Made by a program: the position numbers and the translations under genes. This document shows positions 7,492-15,614 of a DNA stretch of 28,468 nucleotides, piece by piece. Location of the stretch: IMG/VR virus record IMGVR_UViG_3300031578_000260, positions 1 to 28,468 of that record; one strand, written 5' to 3'. How positions within the stretch are numbered: position 1 is the first letter of the stretch; each line of letters starts with the position of its first letter. Origin of the DNA: a virus. The notes beneath the pieces were generated by a model. The model worked only from the letters and a program-made list of their open reading frames with translations. It was not told the DNA's origin and made no database searches.

Positions 7492-8533
7492 GAAGAAACC
7501 AAATATTGATACCGAATCATTGGATGCATTTCTTATTCGAATGCATGGCACTGGAATTATTGCGACAGCCGACGAAGCACTACCTCCTAGTACCAGAGAT
7601 GTTCTGCATACCCCACTGTCTCTCGACATCGCTCTTAACGGTGGTATTCCAGATGGCACTATTTGTCTCATTACCGGGCGCCCAAAAAGTGGCAAAACCA
7701 CGTTGTGTTTAGAACTGCTCCGAAATGCACAGATTCTTAATCGTCCAACATTTTATATCAACATAGAACGAAGATGCACACCATCCCTGCTTTCTACCAT
7801 TCAAGGATTAGACCCAACGAAACTACAAGTTATTCCGCACAAAATAGATAAACCACTCACTGCCGAAGATTATTTGAATATCATAGAACGTATCGCCAAG
7901 ACACAAAAGAAAGCTGTTGTGGTAATTGACAGTATTGCTGCGCTTTCTACTATGACCGAACAGGAAGACGACATTGGTTCTAGCAGAGATATGGCTGGAC
8001 CCGCCAAGTTGCTATCTGCGTTTTTTAGACGGGCTCAACAGATTGTCGATGCGCAAGATGTGATTTTGATTTTTATATCGCAAATGATGACTAACAGAGA
8101 ACCTCGTGGTCCAAAATTTGTCGAAAAGGGTGGAGTTGCTATTCAATATGCTTGTTCTGTCTGGCTAAAAGTGGCCTGGACACAACAGTGGGAACGAAAT
8201 GCAGAAACAAACGCTCCGGATGGACATGATATGCACATTACAGTACAGTCATCGGCAATGGGTAGGCCATATCTTCCGTGCATATTACCTCTTCGATATG
8301 GTATTGGAATAGATGTAGTCAGAGATATCGTTACAACAGCAGAAGAATTGGGGTTGATTGAAAAGGCGGGCGCATGGTACTCAATTCCTATGTTCGCCGA
8401 TGTTACATCAAAATTCCAGGGATTGACGAGACTATCTAATTTTCTCAAAGAAAATCCAGACAAATTGAAACAACTGGAGACAGAAATAAGGAATATCATT
8501 TTTCCGCCAGAATCCGGAGCTAATAATGAATAG
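7484..8533 (+). CDS. recA: RecA-like recombinase
   Basis: 349 residues, close to bacterial RecA length. It forms filaments on single-stranded DNA and drives ATP-dependent strand exchange for recombination-dependent replication and repair. Walker A is G65-R-P-K-S-G-K-T-T73; the catalytic Glu region is NIERR (about 93-97); Walker B is VVVID149S. The GPAKLLSAFFRRA helix, the allosteric Gln (Q200 in FISQMM) and the C-terminal KAGAWYS string match RecA closely. Loop L2 (about 201-215) is diverged, as in other phage proteins. It lies in a block with a dCMP deaminase, a small nuclease and a possible mediator protein. A phage-type RecA or UvsX name would both fit. Confidence 0.93.
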   Translation: MAKKKPNIDTESLDAFLIRMHGTGIIATADEALPPSTRDVLHTPLSLDIALNGGIPDGTICLITGRPKSGKTTLCLELLRNAQILNRPTFYINIERRCTPSLLSTIQGLDPTKLQVIPHKIDKPLTAEDYLNIIERIAKTQKKAVVVIDSIAALSTMTEQEDDIGSSRDMAGPAKLLSAFFRRAQQIVDAQDVILIFISQMMTNREPRGPKFVEKGGVAIQYACSVWLKVAWTQQWERNAETNAPDGHDMHITVQSSAMGRPYLPCILPLRYGIGIDVVRDIVTTAEELGLIEKAGAWYSIPMFADVTSKFQGLTRLSNFLKENPDKLKQLETEIRNIIFPPESGANNE

Positions 8534-9080
8534 CACACAACTTAAACTTGATTGGTTGCCACAACCATTTGCCCTAACCACCAACATAATTGATAGACAC
8601 TTTTTGGAATTAGCATATCAACACGGCAACGCAACCAGTCCTGACCCCAGCACCAAGAATGGTGCTGTACTAGTTGGGTCAGATAGTAAAATTATAACGT
8701 ATGCGACTAACAGATTTGCTAGAGGAATAGCAGAAACGCGAACTCGCTTAACTGATAAGCCAACTAAATACCGAATGGTTGTTCATGCTGAAAATGGTGC
8801 GGTATTTAACGCTGCGCTACACGGGAAAAGCACACGAGATGCCACCCTGTATTGTCCGTTCTACGCTTGTTCTGAATGTGCAAAAGCTATTATTCAGTCT
8901 GGTATACGAAGGGTTGTCGGTCATGCTCAGTTCATGGCTATCGCATCTTCTCATCAGGCGTGGGTTGAGTCTATTATATATGGTTGGGGTATGATGCAAG
9001 AAGCTGGGGTAGAATGTGTTTTGTTCGATGGAATATTTGGCATATTAGCTAGGCTTAATTCTCAAGATATCGCGGTGTAA
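8526..9080 (+). CDS. Deoxycytidylate (dCMP) deaminase
   Basis: 184 residues. It carries the zinc-dependent cytidine/dCMP deaminase signature: H88-A-E90 and P111-F-Y-A-C115-S-E-C118, with D40-PSTKNGAVLV upstream as the family's N-terminal strand-helix. It would convert dCMP to dUMP and so feed dTMP synthesis, matching the RNR at the left end. The region 62-85 between the first strand and the HAE motif is longer than in minimal enzymes, a common site of allosteric-loop variation. No thymidylate synthase is seen in this window. The start overlaps recA by eight bases, with a GGAG just upstream. Confidence 0.9.
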   Translation: MNSTQLKLDWLPQPFALTTNIIDRHFLELAYQHGNATSPDPSTKNGAVLVGSDSKIITYATNRFARGIAETRTRLTDKPTKYRMVVHAENGAVFNAALHGKSTRDATLYCPFYACSECAKAIIQSGIRRVVGHAQFMAIASSHQAWVESIIYGWGMMQEAGVECVLFDGIFGILARLNSQDIAV

Positions 9081-9081
9081 A

Positions 9082-9441
9082 ATGGAAGTTAAACTCTTGA
9101 AAGGTGGAACAACTAAGATACGACTTAATAATAAGAAACTTCGCACAGAAGAAAAATCAAAATCAAAATTTCAACACTCTATAGGTAAACAATTGTGCGA
9201 ACAGTATCCTCATGATACAATATTCGAAGAAGTTATCGTTCCAGGAGATGGATTTGTACTAGATTTTTTTATTCCATCATTGAATTTAGTGGTAGAATGT
9301 CATGGTAGACAGCATACAGAACATGTCAAACATTTTCACAAAACTAAACGGGAATTTCATCGCCAGCAGGATGCTGATCAGAATAAACGAGATTTTTGTG
9401 AACTCAATGGGTTTAAGATTATAGAGATTTACGATGAGTAA
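9082..9441 (+). CDS. Small PD-(D/E)XK nuclease, DUF559/Vsr-like
   Basis: 119 residues. The strand pair VLD61FFIPSLNLVVE72CHGRQH78 followed by a helix with Q-x2-D-x3-K and then FCELNGFKIIEI is the layout of the very-short-patch-repair/DUF559 nuclease group, with D61, E72 and Q77-H78 as likely active-site residues. It could be a nickase for mismatch or branched DNA, or a freestanding mobile endonuclease. It starts two bases after the deaminase stop. Its neighbour order (deaminase, nuclease, possible mediator protein) suggests a DNA repair role. The N-terminal 30 residues are Lys-rich. Confidence 0.75.
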   Translation: MEVKLLKGGTTKIRLNNKKLRTEEKSKSKFQHSIGKQLCEQYPHDTIFEEVIVPGDGFVLDFFIPSLNLVVECHGRQHTEHVKHFHKTKREFHRQQDADQNKRDFCELNGFKIIEIYDE

Positions 9442-9850
9442 CTTGATCGATGAAACCAAGATATATAAAGATAAATTGGATCAGTGGTGTAGATCGCTCG
9501 GACTTTTCCAGTATCAACCATCTAATACAGAAGTTGAAACTATTCTTGGATTTACGCGAGAATCTCTGAGAGAACGATCTTCTGTGCAGTTGGCGGAAGA
9601 TGCTATTGTCTTGGCGCAATATGGTCTGTTTTTACAACAAAAAGCGAATGAATGTCAGACCTTTCTAAAATGGTCTAAGCAGGTAACTAATCGTTTGCTA
9701 GGAGATGATCGCCCCCTACTGCACCAATGGGTAAGACAAGCAGAATTAAGACTGGAACGAATACAGTACCTAGCTCGTCGAATCGAACTGGTAGGACAAA
9801 GTATCGGTGGTTTGGTAAGGGCTAGATATAATGAAGGGAGCAACCGATGA
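9434..9850 (+). CDS. Helical protein, possibly a UvsY-like recombination mediator
   Basis: 138 residues, largely helical, with many charged and Leu/Arg positions and no Cys-rich or membrane region. The size matches T4 UvsY (137 residues), and it sits two genes downstream of a RecA-like recombinase, where a loader protein would be expected. I recognise no diagnostic motif, so the UvsY link rests on size, helical content and location only. It begins inside the preceding nuclease gene (ATG overlapping the last codons) and ends with an ATGA overlap onto the next gene. It could equally be an unrelated small phage protein. Confidence 0.5.
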   Translation: MSNLIDETKIYKDKLDQWCRSLGLFQYQPSNTEVETILGFTRESLRERSSVQLAEDAIVLAQYGLFLQQKANECQTFLKWSKQVTNRLLGDDRPLLHQWVRQAELRLERIQYLARRIELVGQSIGGLVRARYNEGSNR

Positions 9851-10440
9851 GTCCAATAGAATATATCAAAGAAGGTATTCGTGAAGGCAACTGGGAAACT
9901 GTTTGTGAGGGGTACGAACGACTTACGGGTGAAGCTTTACAATTGCCAGGAACAACGACAGCATCAAATGATGCTGAGTGCGCACTTAGACAGATCGCCG
10001 ATATTGTATTGGGCTTGCCGAAAATTAAGTCTACTACAACATCTGTAGAAAAACCACCAAAATTAGAAAAGAAAAAATCGGGCAAACCAAAAGGAAGCAA
10101 AAATAGTAAAACTAAGAAAAAATCCATAGTTACCACTGATGGAGAAGACACTTCCATTTTGTTAAATGATAGTGACAGAACAACAGTCCAACGACAAGAA
10201 GGCGGTGTACGATTAATTACTAATGATCCTGATCCAAAAGAAGTAGAGAGAAACAAGAAGAGGGCTCTAAAAGCACGATCAAACAAACTGAAACTCGATA
10301 GACCCGTGGCTCGTAAATACGAAGCAATATGTAACGAGTGTGAAGGAACATTTGAGGCGGATCGCCCTAGTGGTGAGATGGGACAAAAATGTCCGAAGTG
10401 TCTTGGGGGACAGAAAAGTAGGTTCAATCATGGGAAATAA
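9847..10440 (+). CDS. Lys-rich linker protein with C-terminal zinc ribbon
   Basis: 197 residues, not recognised as a family. The N-terminal 60 residues look helical. Residues 60-100 are low-complexity, rich in Lys, Ser and Pro (for example KKKSGKPKGSKNSKTKKK), and probably disordered. The C-terminus is a four-cysteine zinc ribbon (C162-x2-C165 and C182-x2-C185). The architecture fits a nucleic-acid-binding accessory protein. AGGGAG precedes the start and its 3' end overlaps dnaB by 11 bases, so it is probably co-expressed with the helicase. A single-stranded-DNA-binding or helicase-loading role is possible but unproven. Confidence 0.65.
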   Translation: MSPIEYIKEGIREGNWETVCEGYERLTGEALQLPGTTTASNDAECALRQIADIVLGLPKIKSTTTSVEKPPKLEKKKSGKPKGSKNSKTKKKSIVTTDGEDTSILLNDSDRTTVQRQEGGVRLITNDPDPKEVERNKKRALKARSNKLKLDRPVARKYEAICNECEGTFEADRPSGEMGQKCPKCLGGQKSRFNHGK

Positions 10441-13135
10441 AACGAACGCCATATTGCAAGACCCAGGTATGGAGAGGGCTATTCTAGCCGGTATCACTAC
10501 GTATGGCACTAGTTGTTTCTTTGAAGTTGAAGACATATTAGATATTCAAGATTTCTATTGGACACACAATAAAGAACTTTTTAAGATTCTTTCACATCTT
10601 GTTCACAAAGAAGACGTTAAGACATTTGATACTCCAAGTATACAAGCCGCAGCAAAAATTTTAGGATATGACAATTTCACCAACGGCGGTAAACACTTAG
10701 AATACCTAGAAGCCATCATGGACGAAGTTTGTTCGTCTCAAGAGAATGTTCGATCGCTAGTGGTCGCAGTTTATAAGCTTTCATTGGCAAGGCGTGGGTA
10801 TTTGGTAGCCTTGACGATTCAACAGAATCTTCAAAAAATAACGGGTGCTGAAGATGTCGATAACATCATAGGTCAAATCGAAGAACCAATATTTGAATTT
10901 ACTAGTCAAATTATGACCCAGGGTGTTGGTATAATATCGCTTGGCAAGCAATTCGAACATACCATGACTACCCTGTCTGAATCGCCACAAGATATTGTTG
11001 GTTTACCAACGGGTTTTCCAGCCTGGGATATGGCAATGGGTGGTGGTTTTAGACCGGCTACAGTCAATGTCGTTGGCGCCAGAACCAAGGTCGGAAAATG
11101 CATTGATTCGTTTAATACTGCAATATTAACCAGTGATGGTATATTAATGCCATACGAAATGTTTCATGTAAAATGTGAATGGGGATTATATCATCATATT
11201 AAGCAACAATTACTGAATGAGCATGGTAAACTTGTTCAACCAGAATACGGATGGGTTAACGGCTATAAGGATGTGATTAAAATTTACACCAAGTATGGTG
11301 CTTCATTAACTATGACACCCAATCATCCCATTCGCGTTTTAGATTCAACCGGAGAAATAATTTGGAAAAATGCTGAAAACTTATCTCCGGGAGATTATAC
11401 GGTATGCCGACGTGGAGACAGATGTTGGGGAAACATTGCTGTAGACTTGGACGACGCATATGTTTTTGGTCTCCTGGTAGGCGATGGTTGCATTAACGAC
11501 AGAATTGTTGACTTAGCTTCTCTCGATGGAATTTGTAGAGAGCAATTTACAGCTTTTATAGAAAGATATAATGGAGATATTGGCACAATAGATGATAGAC
11601 ATTTGAGATGTAACAGAGTAGATGTTGCTAAAAAAATATCTTCATTTGGTTTCTACGATGAAAACAAATACAAAATATTCCCAAAACATATTCGTATGGC
11701 TAATGAAAAGGTTGTTTGTCAAGCATTATCTGGTTATTTTGATGCAGATGGTTGTGTCGAGCAACACGGTGTAACAGTAACAACAAATTCTCAAAAATTA
11801 GCGATTCAAACAAAAGCTATGTTATTGAATTTGGGGATATTATCTAAGACCAGAATGAGACACATTGTTCCACCAGGACACACAGAAACTCGTCTATATT
11901 GGGAAACTGCCATACACAATGTGGAGTCTGCCAGAATGTTCAGGGATTTAATTGGTTTTCGTATTAAAAGAAAAAAACAAGCCCTTGATCAGTTTTGTCA
12001 CAGAATGTCATCTACCAAAAACGATACTGTTCCTAATCTGAATATACCACTTAAAAAACTAAAAATAGCTATAAAAAATCATCGGGGATATTTTCTTCCA
12101 GGCCACAGAAACGATATGAGAGATGTTGTTAATAACTGGATTCGTGGTACAAGAATGGCCAGAAGAGATATTGTCCAAAAATTACTGAATCAATTGCATG
12201 AGTACAGCCATCTAGAAGAATACAAAATTATTCAAACATTAATAGATAAACACTTACTGTTTGATAGGATAATGACCCTGTCTGAAGATAAAACATGGAC
12301 ATCGGATTTTCATATCCCAGACGGGCATAGCTTTATTACAAATGGAATTATAAGTCATAACAGCTTCCTTTGTATGAATATTGCTCGCAACATGGCGGAA
12401 AATAACATTCCAGTATTATATCTAGACACTGAACTCACTAGTGAGTTACAACTTTATCGTCTTACATCGTTGGTATCTGGCGTTGAACTAAATCACGTTG
12501 AGACTGGCCAATTCAAGTACGATATACATGAATCAGAAGCTTTATGGGGATGTCAAAAACATATTGAACAACTACCAATAGATCACTTTTCGGTGGCTGG
12601 TTTAGCACCACATTCAATTATCTCCATAGCCAGAAGATGGTTATCTAAAACCGTAGGATTTACTGATAGCGGTGCAGCCAAGCCGTGCTTAATAATTTAT
12701 GATTATATCAAGTTAATGGATGATGGCGGATTCAAAAACAATCTACAAGAATATCAATTGCTAGGTTTTTTAACTACAGCACTGCACAATTTTGCAGTAA
12801 AATTTAAGTTACCTGTATTGGCTACGGTGCAACTCAATAGAGATGGTGTTGAAAAAGAAGGGTCTGAAGTGGTTTCTGGGTCAGATAGAATTGCATGGTT
12901 GTGTTCAAATTTCACCATCCTTAAACCTAAGACACAAACAGAATTAAATGAAGACCCACCATCTAATGGCACCAAAAAACTAATAGTGGTAGATACACGG
13001 TCTGGTGCTGGTATGGAGCGCGGTGAGTATATCAATGTTCTTAGCAATCTTAATGTTGGTAAATTATCTGAAGGCCAACCATTTTCGATGGTAACACAAT
13101 CGGCATTGGAGAATTCTTCACATGAGGCAGTTTAG
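10430..13135 (+). CDS. dnaB: Replicative DNA helicase DnaB, interrupted by an in-frame intein
   Basis: Unwinds DNA ahead of the replication fork as a hexamer. The start at 10430 gives a typical DnaB N-terminus (DPGMERAILAG); the frame is open about 90 bases further but that part overlaps the preceding gene. The precursor is 901 residues: N-extein 1-223, intein 224-644, C-extein 645-901. Removing the intein leaves 480 residues, normal for DnaB. The Walker A loop GARTKVGK is cut right after Lys and resumes with Ser-Phe-Leu, so the active loop exists only after splicing. Walker B (CLIIYDYIKLM) and the LATVQLNRDG sensor motif are in the C-extein. The 3' end overlaps the primase gene by 14 bases. 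Confidence 0.93.
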   Translation: MGNKTNAILQDPGMERAILAGITTYGTSCFFEVEDILDIQDFYWTHNKELFKILSHLVHKEDVKTFDTPSIQAAAKILGYDNFTNGGKHLEYLEAIMDEVCSSQENVRSLVVAVYKLSLARRGYLVALTIQQNLQKITGAEDVDNIIGQIEEPIFEFTSQIMTQGVGIISLGKQFEHTMTTLSESPQDIVGLPTGFPAWDMAMGGGFRPATVNVVGARTKVGKCIDSFNTAILTSDGILMPYEMFHVKCEWGLYHHIKQQLLNEHGKLVQPEYGWVNGYKDVIKIYTKYGASLTMTPNHPIRVLDSTGEIIWKNAENLSPGDYTVCRRGDRCWGNIAVDLDDAYVFGLLVGDGCINDRIVDLASLDGICREQFTAFIERYNGDIGTIDDRHLRCNRVDVAKKISSFGFYDENKYKIFPKHIRMANEKVVCQALSGYFDADGCVEQHGVTVTTNSQKLAIQTKAMLLNLGILSKTRMRHIVPPGHTETRLYWETAIHNVESARMFRDLIGFRIKRKKQALDQFCHRMSSTKNDTVPNLNIPLKKLKIAIKNHRGYFLPGHRNDMRDVVNNWIRGTRMARRDIVQKLLNQLHEYSHLEEYKIIQTLIDKHLLFDRIMTLSEDKTWTSDFHIPDGHSFITNGIISHNSFLCMNIARNMAENNIPVLYLDTELTSELQLYRLTSLVSGVELNHVETGQFKYDIHESEALWGCQKHIEQLPIDHFSVAGLAPHSIISIARRWLSKTVGFTDSGAAKPCLIIYDYIKLMDDGGFKNNLQEYQLLGFLTTALHNFAVKFKLPVLATVQLNRDGVEKEGSEVVSGSDRIAWLCSNFTILKPKTQTELNEDPPSNGTKKLIVVDTRSGAGMERGEYINVLSNLNVGKLSEGQPFSMVTQSALENSSHEAV
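11099..12361 (+). mobile_element. Intein with LAGLIDADG homing endonuclease, inserted in the DnaB P-loop
   Basis: 421 residues in frame with the helicase. It starts with Cys (TGC at 11099), ends with His-Asn (12356-12361) and is followed by Ser as the +1 nucleophile. The block B motif T-P-N-H lies at about residue 73 and the C-terminal block is HIPDGHSFITNGIISHN. Two dodecapeptide motifs of a LAGLIDADG endonuclease are visible, FGLLVGDG (about 124-131) and LSGYFDADG (about 210-218), so the element is probably both splicing-competent and mobile. The insertion point between Lys and Ser of GxxxxGK-S is a conserved site used by other helicase and ATPase inteins. All splice-junction residues look intact. 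Confidence 0.93.
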
Positions 13136-14294
13136 TACCCAAGATATTTCATTTATCCAGGATCGTGCTTGCGAGCGTGTGGTGGAAATATTCGATGCTC
13201 TTGGTCTTGAGTATATCGAACGACATGATTATTTACAAGCAGCCTGCCCCGTACATGGTGGCGATAATCAAAGGGCGATGTTCTGGGCTATCAGGTCTAA
13301 TCATTGGCAGTGCAAGACAAGGGGGTGTCACCGCGACCCAATAACAGGCCCATCGACAAGTATTTTTGGTTTGGTACGCGGCGCCATGACTCGCACGACA
13401 GAAAAGAGATGGAATTTTCAACAAGCGGTCAATTTTGTAGCACAGGTATTAGGTTTAGAACAATATCATGTTGACGCAAGTACGGCTCAGGATATAGAAA
13501 TAGCTAAGATAGTCAAACAACATCGAAAGAAACAAGTGGCTATGCAGGGTTGCGGAATACCACTAGCGACAATGGTATCGCATCTCAAACCAGACCAAGT
13601 GTATTATCCAAATCGAGGTATTTCACCGGAAATTATTGCCAGGTATCATATATCATTTTGTAATACAGAAAATAAGCCAATGTACAAAAGAGCATTTTTC
13701 CCCATCCTTGATGTAACAGGGAGATATATAATGGGATGGTCTGGAAGAAGTATCTACGACAAATGTCCACATTGCAAAATGCATCATCACCCAGAACGTT
13801 CAACTTGTCCCGATTCTCGATATAGTGGAATATATACTAAATGGAAACACTCGAAAGATTTTCATGGAGAATTGTGTCTTTACAATATATGGTATGCTAA
13901 GCATTTTATTAGTAAAACCGGTACAGTTATTTTGTGCGAGGGTCCGGGAGATGTTTGGGCATACGAGGCAGCAGGTATTCGCAATAGCGTAGCGGTATTA
14001 GGTTTGAACATATCTCGCCAACAACGACTGATGTTGCAAAACGCTGGTGCATTAACTGTTGTGTGTACGTTTGATAATGATGACGCTGGCCGGGAAGCTA
14101 TGATTAGATTGGAAAAACAATTGACACATTACTTCAGGGTATTCTGTGTCACGCCTACTACAGTAGGGGATGTGGGAGATATGCTAACTAGCGATATCGC
14201 AGAAAAAATAGAACCAATTTTGCAGCAGGCATCTAGGGCAGAAATGCTTTCGGATAGTTACGGAATGGAGGATAGTAATGTCGCAGCAATTTGA
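13122..14294 (+). CDS. dnaG: DnaG-type DNA primase (zinc finger plus Toprim)
   Basis: 390 residues, shorter than bacterial DnaG because it lacks the C-terminal helicase-binding part. It makes RNA primers. The N-terminal zinc site is C42-P-V-H45 with C64 and C69, the CHC2-type template reader. The Toprim core shows E273 (ILCEGPGDVW) and D318-N-D320 (TFDNDDAGRE). A second cysteine cluster (C215-x2-C218 and C229, with a His run) sits between the two domains. Its start overlaps the end of dnaB by 14 bases with a GGAG site, and helicase-primase pairing is standard for phages. The last codons overlap the next gene. Confidence 0.9.
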   Translation: MRQFSTQDISFIQDRACERVVEIFDALGLEYIERHDYLQAACPVHGGDNQRAMFWAIRSNHWQCKTRGCHRDPITGPSTSIFGLVRGAMTRTTEKRWNFQQAVNFVAQVLGLEQYHVDASTAQDIEIAKIVKQHRKKQVAMQGCGIPLATMVSHLKPDQVYYPNRGISPEIIARYHISFCNTENKPMYKRAFFPILDVTGRYIMGWSGRSIYDKCPHCKMHHHPERSTCPDSRYSGIYTKWKHSKDFHGELCLYNIWYAKHFISKTGTVILCEGPGDVWAYEAAGIRNSVAVLGLNISRQQRLMLQNAGALTVVCTFDNDDAGREAMIRLEKQLTHYFRVFCVTPTTVGDVGDMLTSDIAEKIEPILQQASRAEMLSDSYGMEDSNVAAI

Positions 14295-14682
14295 CACAAA
14301 AGATTCTGGAATACGCGAAGATTTTGACGGAGGTGCTGTCAGAGATACCCAGAAGGGTAAGCCACGTTATGATTTAATACCTCCAGGTCCACTAGAACGA
14401 CTTGCGATGTTGTATACTAGGGGTGCTGAGAAATATGATGAACATAATTGGACAAAGGGTATTCCTGTATCTCGCTGTATAGCTAGTTTATTAAGACACG
14501 TATATCAATTCATAAAAAGAGACACTGATGAGGATCATGGTGCCGCTATCATATTCAACGTAATGTGTATTATGCATTACGAAGAGGTGGGTCGAACAGA
14601 CTTGGATGATAGTTTCGATTGGCAAGCGGGTATAAGGAGAAACGAAGTTATTACTAAGAGTGAAACAGATGAAAATTGTTAG
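14278..14682 (+). CDS. MazG-like / DUF5664 nucleotide pyrophosphohydrolase
   Basis: 134 residues. The sequence KPRYDLIPPGPLERLAMLYTRGAEKY (given here by its key points: R30-Y-D-L-I-P-P, G49-A-E-K-Y-D-E-H-N-W58) and D84-E-D-H-G-A-A-IIFN match the N-terminal domain family called dATP/dGTP diphosphohydrolase (DUF5664), related to the all-alpha MazG fold. It would hydrolyse dNTPs to dNMP plus pyrophosphate, adjusting pools with RNR and dCMP deaminase. In phages with 2-aminoadenine DNA a related enzyme works with PurZ; neither PurZ nor DatZ is in this window, so that chemistry is not claimed. GGAGG lies just before the start. Confidence 0.78.
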   Translation: MSQQFDTKDSGIREDFDGGAVRDTQKGKPRYDLIPPGPLERLAMLYTRGAEKYDEHNWTKGIPVSRCIASLLRHVYQFIKRDTDEDHGAAIIFNVMCIMHYEEVGRTDLDDSFDWQAGIRRNEVITKSETDENC

Positions 14683-15613
14683 ATGTAGCGCTAGTTCAAT
14701 CGGATTATACAACCATTGTTCTTTCGCCTATTTCCTCCACTATATCTTGGGTCTAGAATCACGAGCAGGCAAAGCAGCGCTCCAGGGCAGTATTGTACAC
14801 CAGGCTCTAGAATGGATGGTCAAATTGCGCAAACGCGGCAAGACTAATGTCGATCCCATGTGGTTACTCAATAGGGCTTGGGACGAACACACAGCAGCAT
14901 CTCCCGAAATAGCCATAAGAAGAGTTACCACACGTATCGATAAAGAAACTGGTGGATTTAAGGAATGTGCGGATTTCAAAAAATGTCGAATAGCACTCGA
15001 AACAGTATTGGAGGATCAATTTTACAATCCGTACAATCTTAACGTTATAGATAGTGAACGATGGTTCGCGCTCGCAATGCCCGGAAAAGAATGGGAATGT
15101 GTCGATGAGGACGGAAAGACACACCAATTTGCATCACGGGGTTTTATAGACTTTACCCACGAACTCGACAAAGAAACATTAGAAATTGTAGACTGGAAAA
15201 CTGGTGCGAGAAAAAGTTTCTACACACAAGAATCAATTGATGAAGTAGTGCTGATGAAAGAAATACAGCCTAGACTTTATCATTTGGCAGCATATTTTTT
15301 GTATCCCAAGTATAAGAAATTTTTAATAACCTTTTATTATACAAATTCTGGTGGGCCAATTACGATTGCTTTGTCTCAAGATGACTTAGCTAAAACGATA
15401 GCTATTTTACATAGCTTCTTTACGACAGTTAAAAGGGATACATTAATTCGCAGAAACCGTCACTGGACTTGTAAAATGTGCGGTTTTAATAACAACGGAA
15501 TATGTTCGAGGGTGTGGAGCGATTTACACACAATGGGTGGCGATTATGTTGAAGACCGCTACGCTGGCCTGGATTGTGAAGGTCAGTTGGCTATTGGAAA
15601 ACCAGAGAAATAA
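14669..15613 (+). CDS. Cas4/RecB-like PD-(D/E)XK nuclease (copy B)
   Basis: 314 residues from ATG 14669; a GTG at 14660 in the same frame is an alternative. The start SASSIGLYNHCSFAYFL is the usual N-terminal motif of this nuclease group. Core residues: G-S-I-V-H44, D161 (RGFIDF), D175-W-K177 (EIVDWKTG) and Q200-P-R-L-Y. The C-terminal C268-x2-C271-x7-C279 with an early cysteine (C17) could hold an Fe-S cluster. It shares only family features with copy A (2687), so the two are diverged paralogues rather than a recent duplication. It overlaps the preceding gene by 14 bases and is followed after one base by endonuclease copy 2. Confidence 0.85.
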   Translation: MKIVRCSASSIGLYNHCSFAYFLHYILGLESRAGKAALQGSIVHQALEWMVKLRKRGKTNVDPMWLLNRAWDEHTAASPEIAIRRVTTRIDKETGGFKECADFKKCRIALETVLEDQFYNPYNLNVIDSERWFALAMPGKEWECVDEDGKTHQFASRGFIDFTHELDKETLEIVDWKTGARKSFYTQESIDEVVLMKEIQPRLYHLAAYFLYPKYKKFLITFYYTNSGGPITIALSQDDLAKTIAILHSFFTTVKRDTLIRRNRHWTCKMCGFNNNGICSRVWSDLHTMGGDYVEDRYAGLDCEGQLAIGKPEK

Positions 15614-15614
15614 A

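Noticed and set aside
9822-10427. 201-residue open frame on the minus strand
   Set aside because: It mirrors the Lys-rich zinc-ribbon and mediator genes, has Ser/Phe-rich low-complexity translation and no minus-strand gene neighbours.
14278-14682. Evidence for 2-aminoadenine (Z) DNA
   Set aside because: Only a DUF5664-type enzyme is seen; PurZ and DatZ are absent from the window.
2687-15613. Cas4-like nucleases as part of a CRISPR adaptation system
   Set aside because: No cas1, cas2 or repeat-spacer array is present; stand-alone Cas4-like nucleases are common in phage replication regions.
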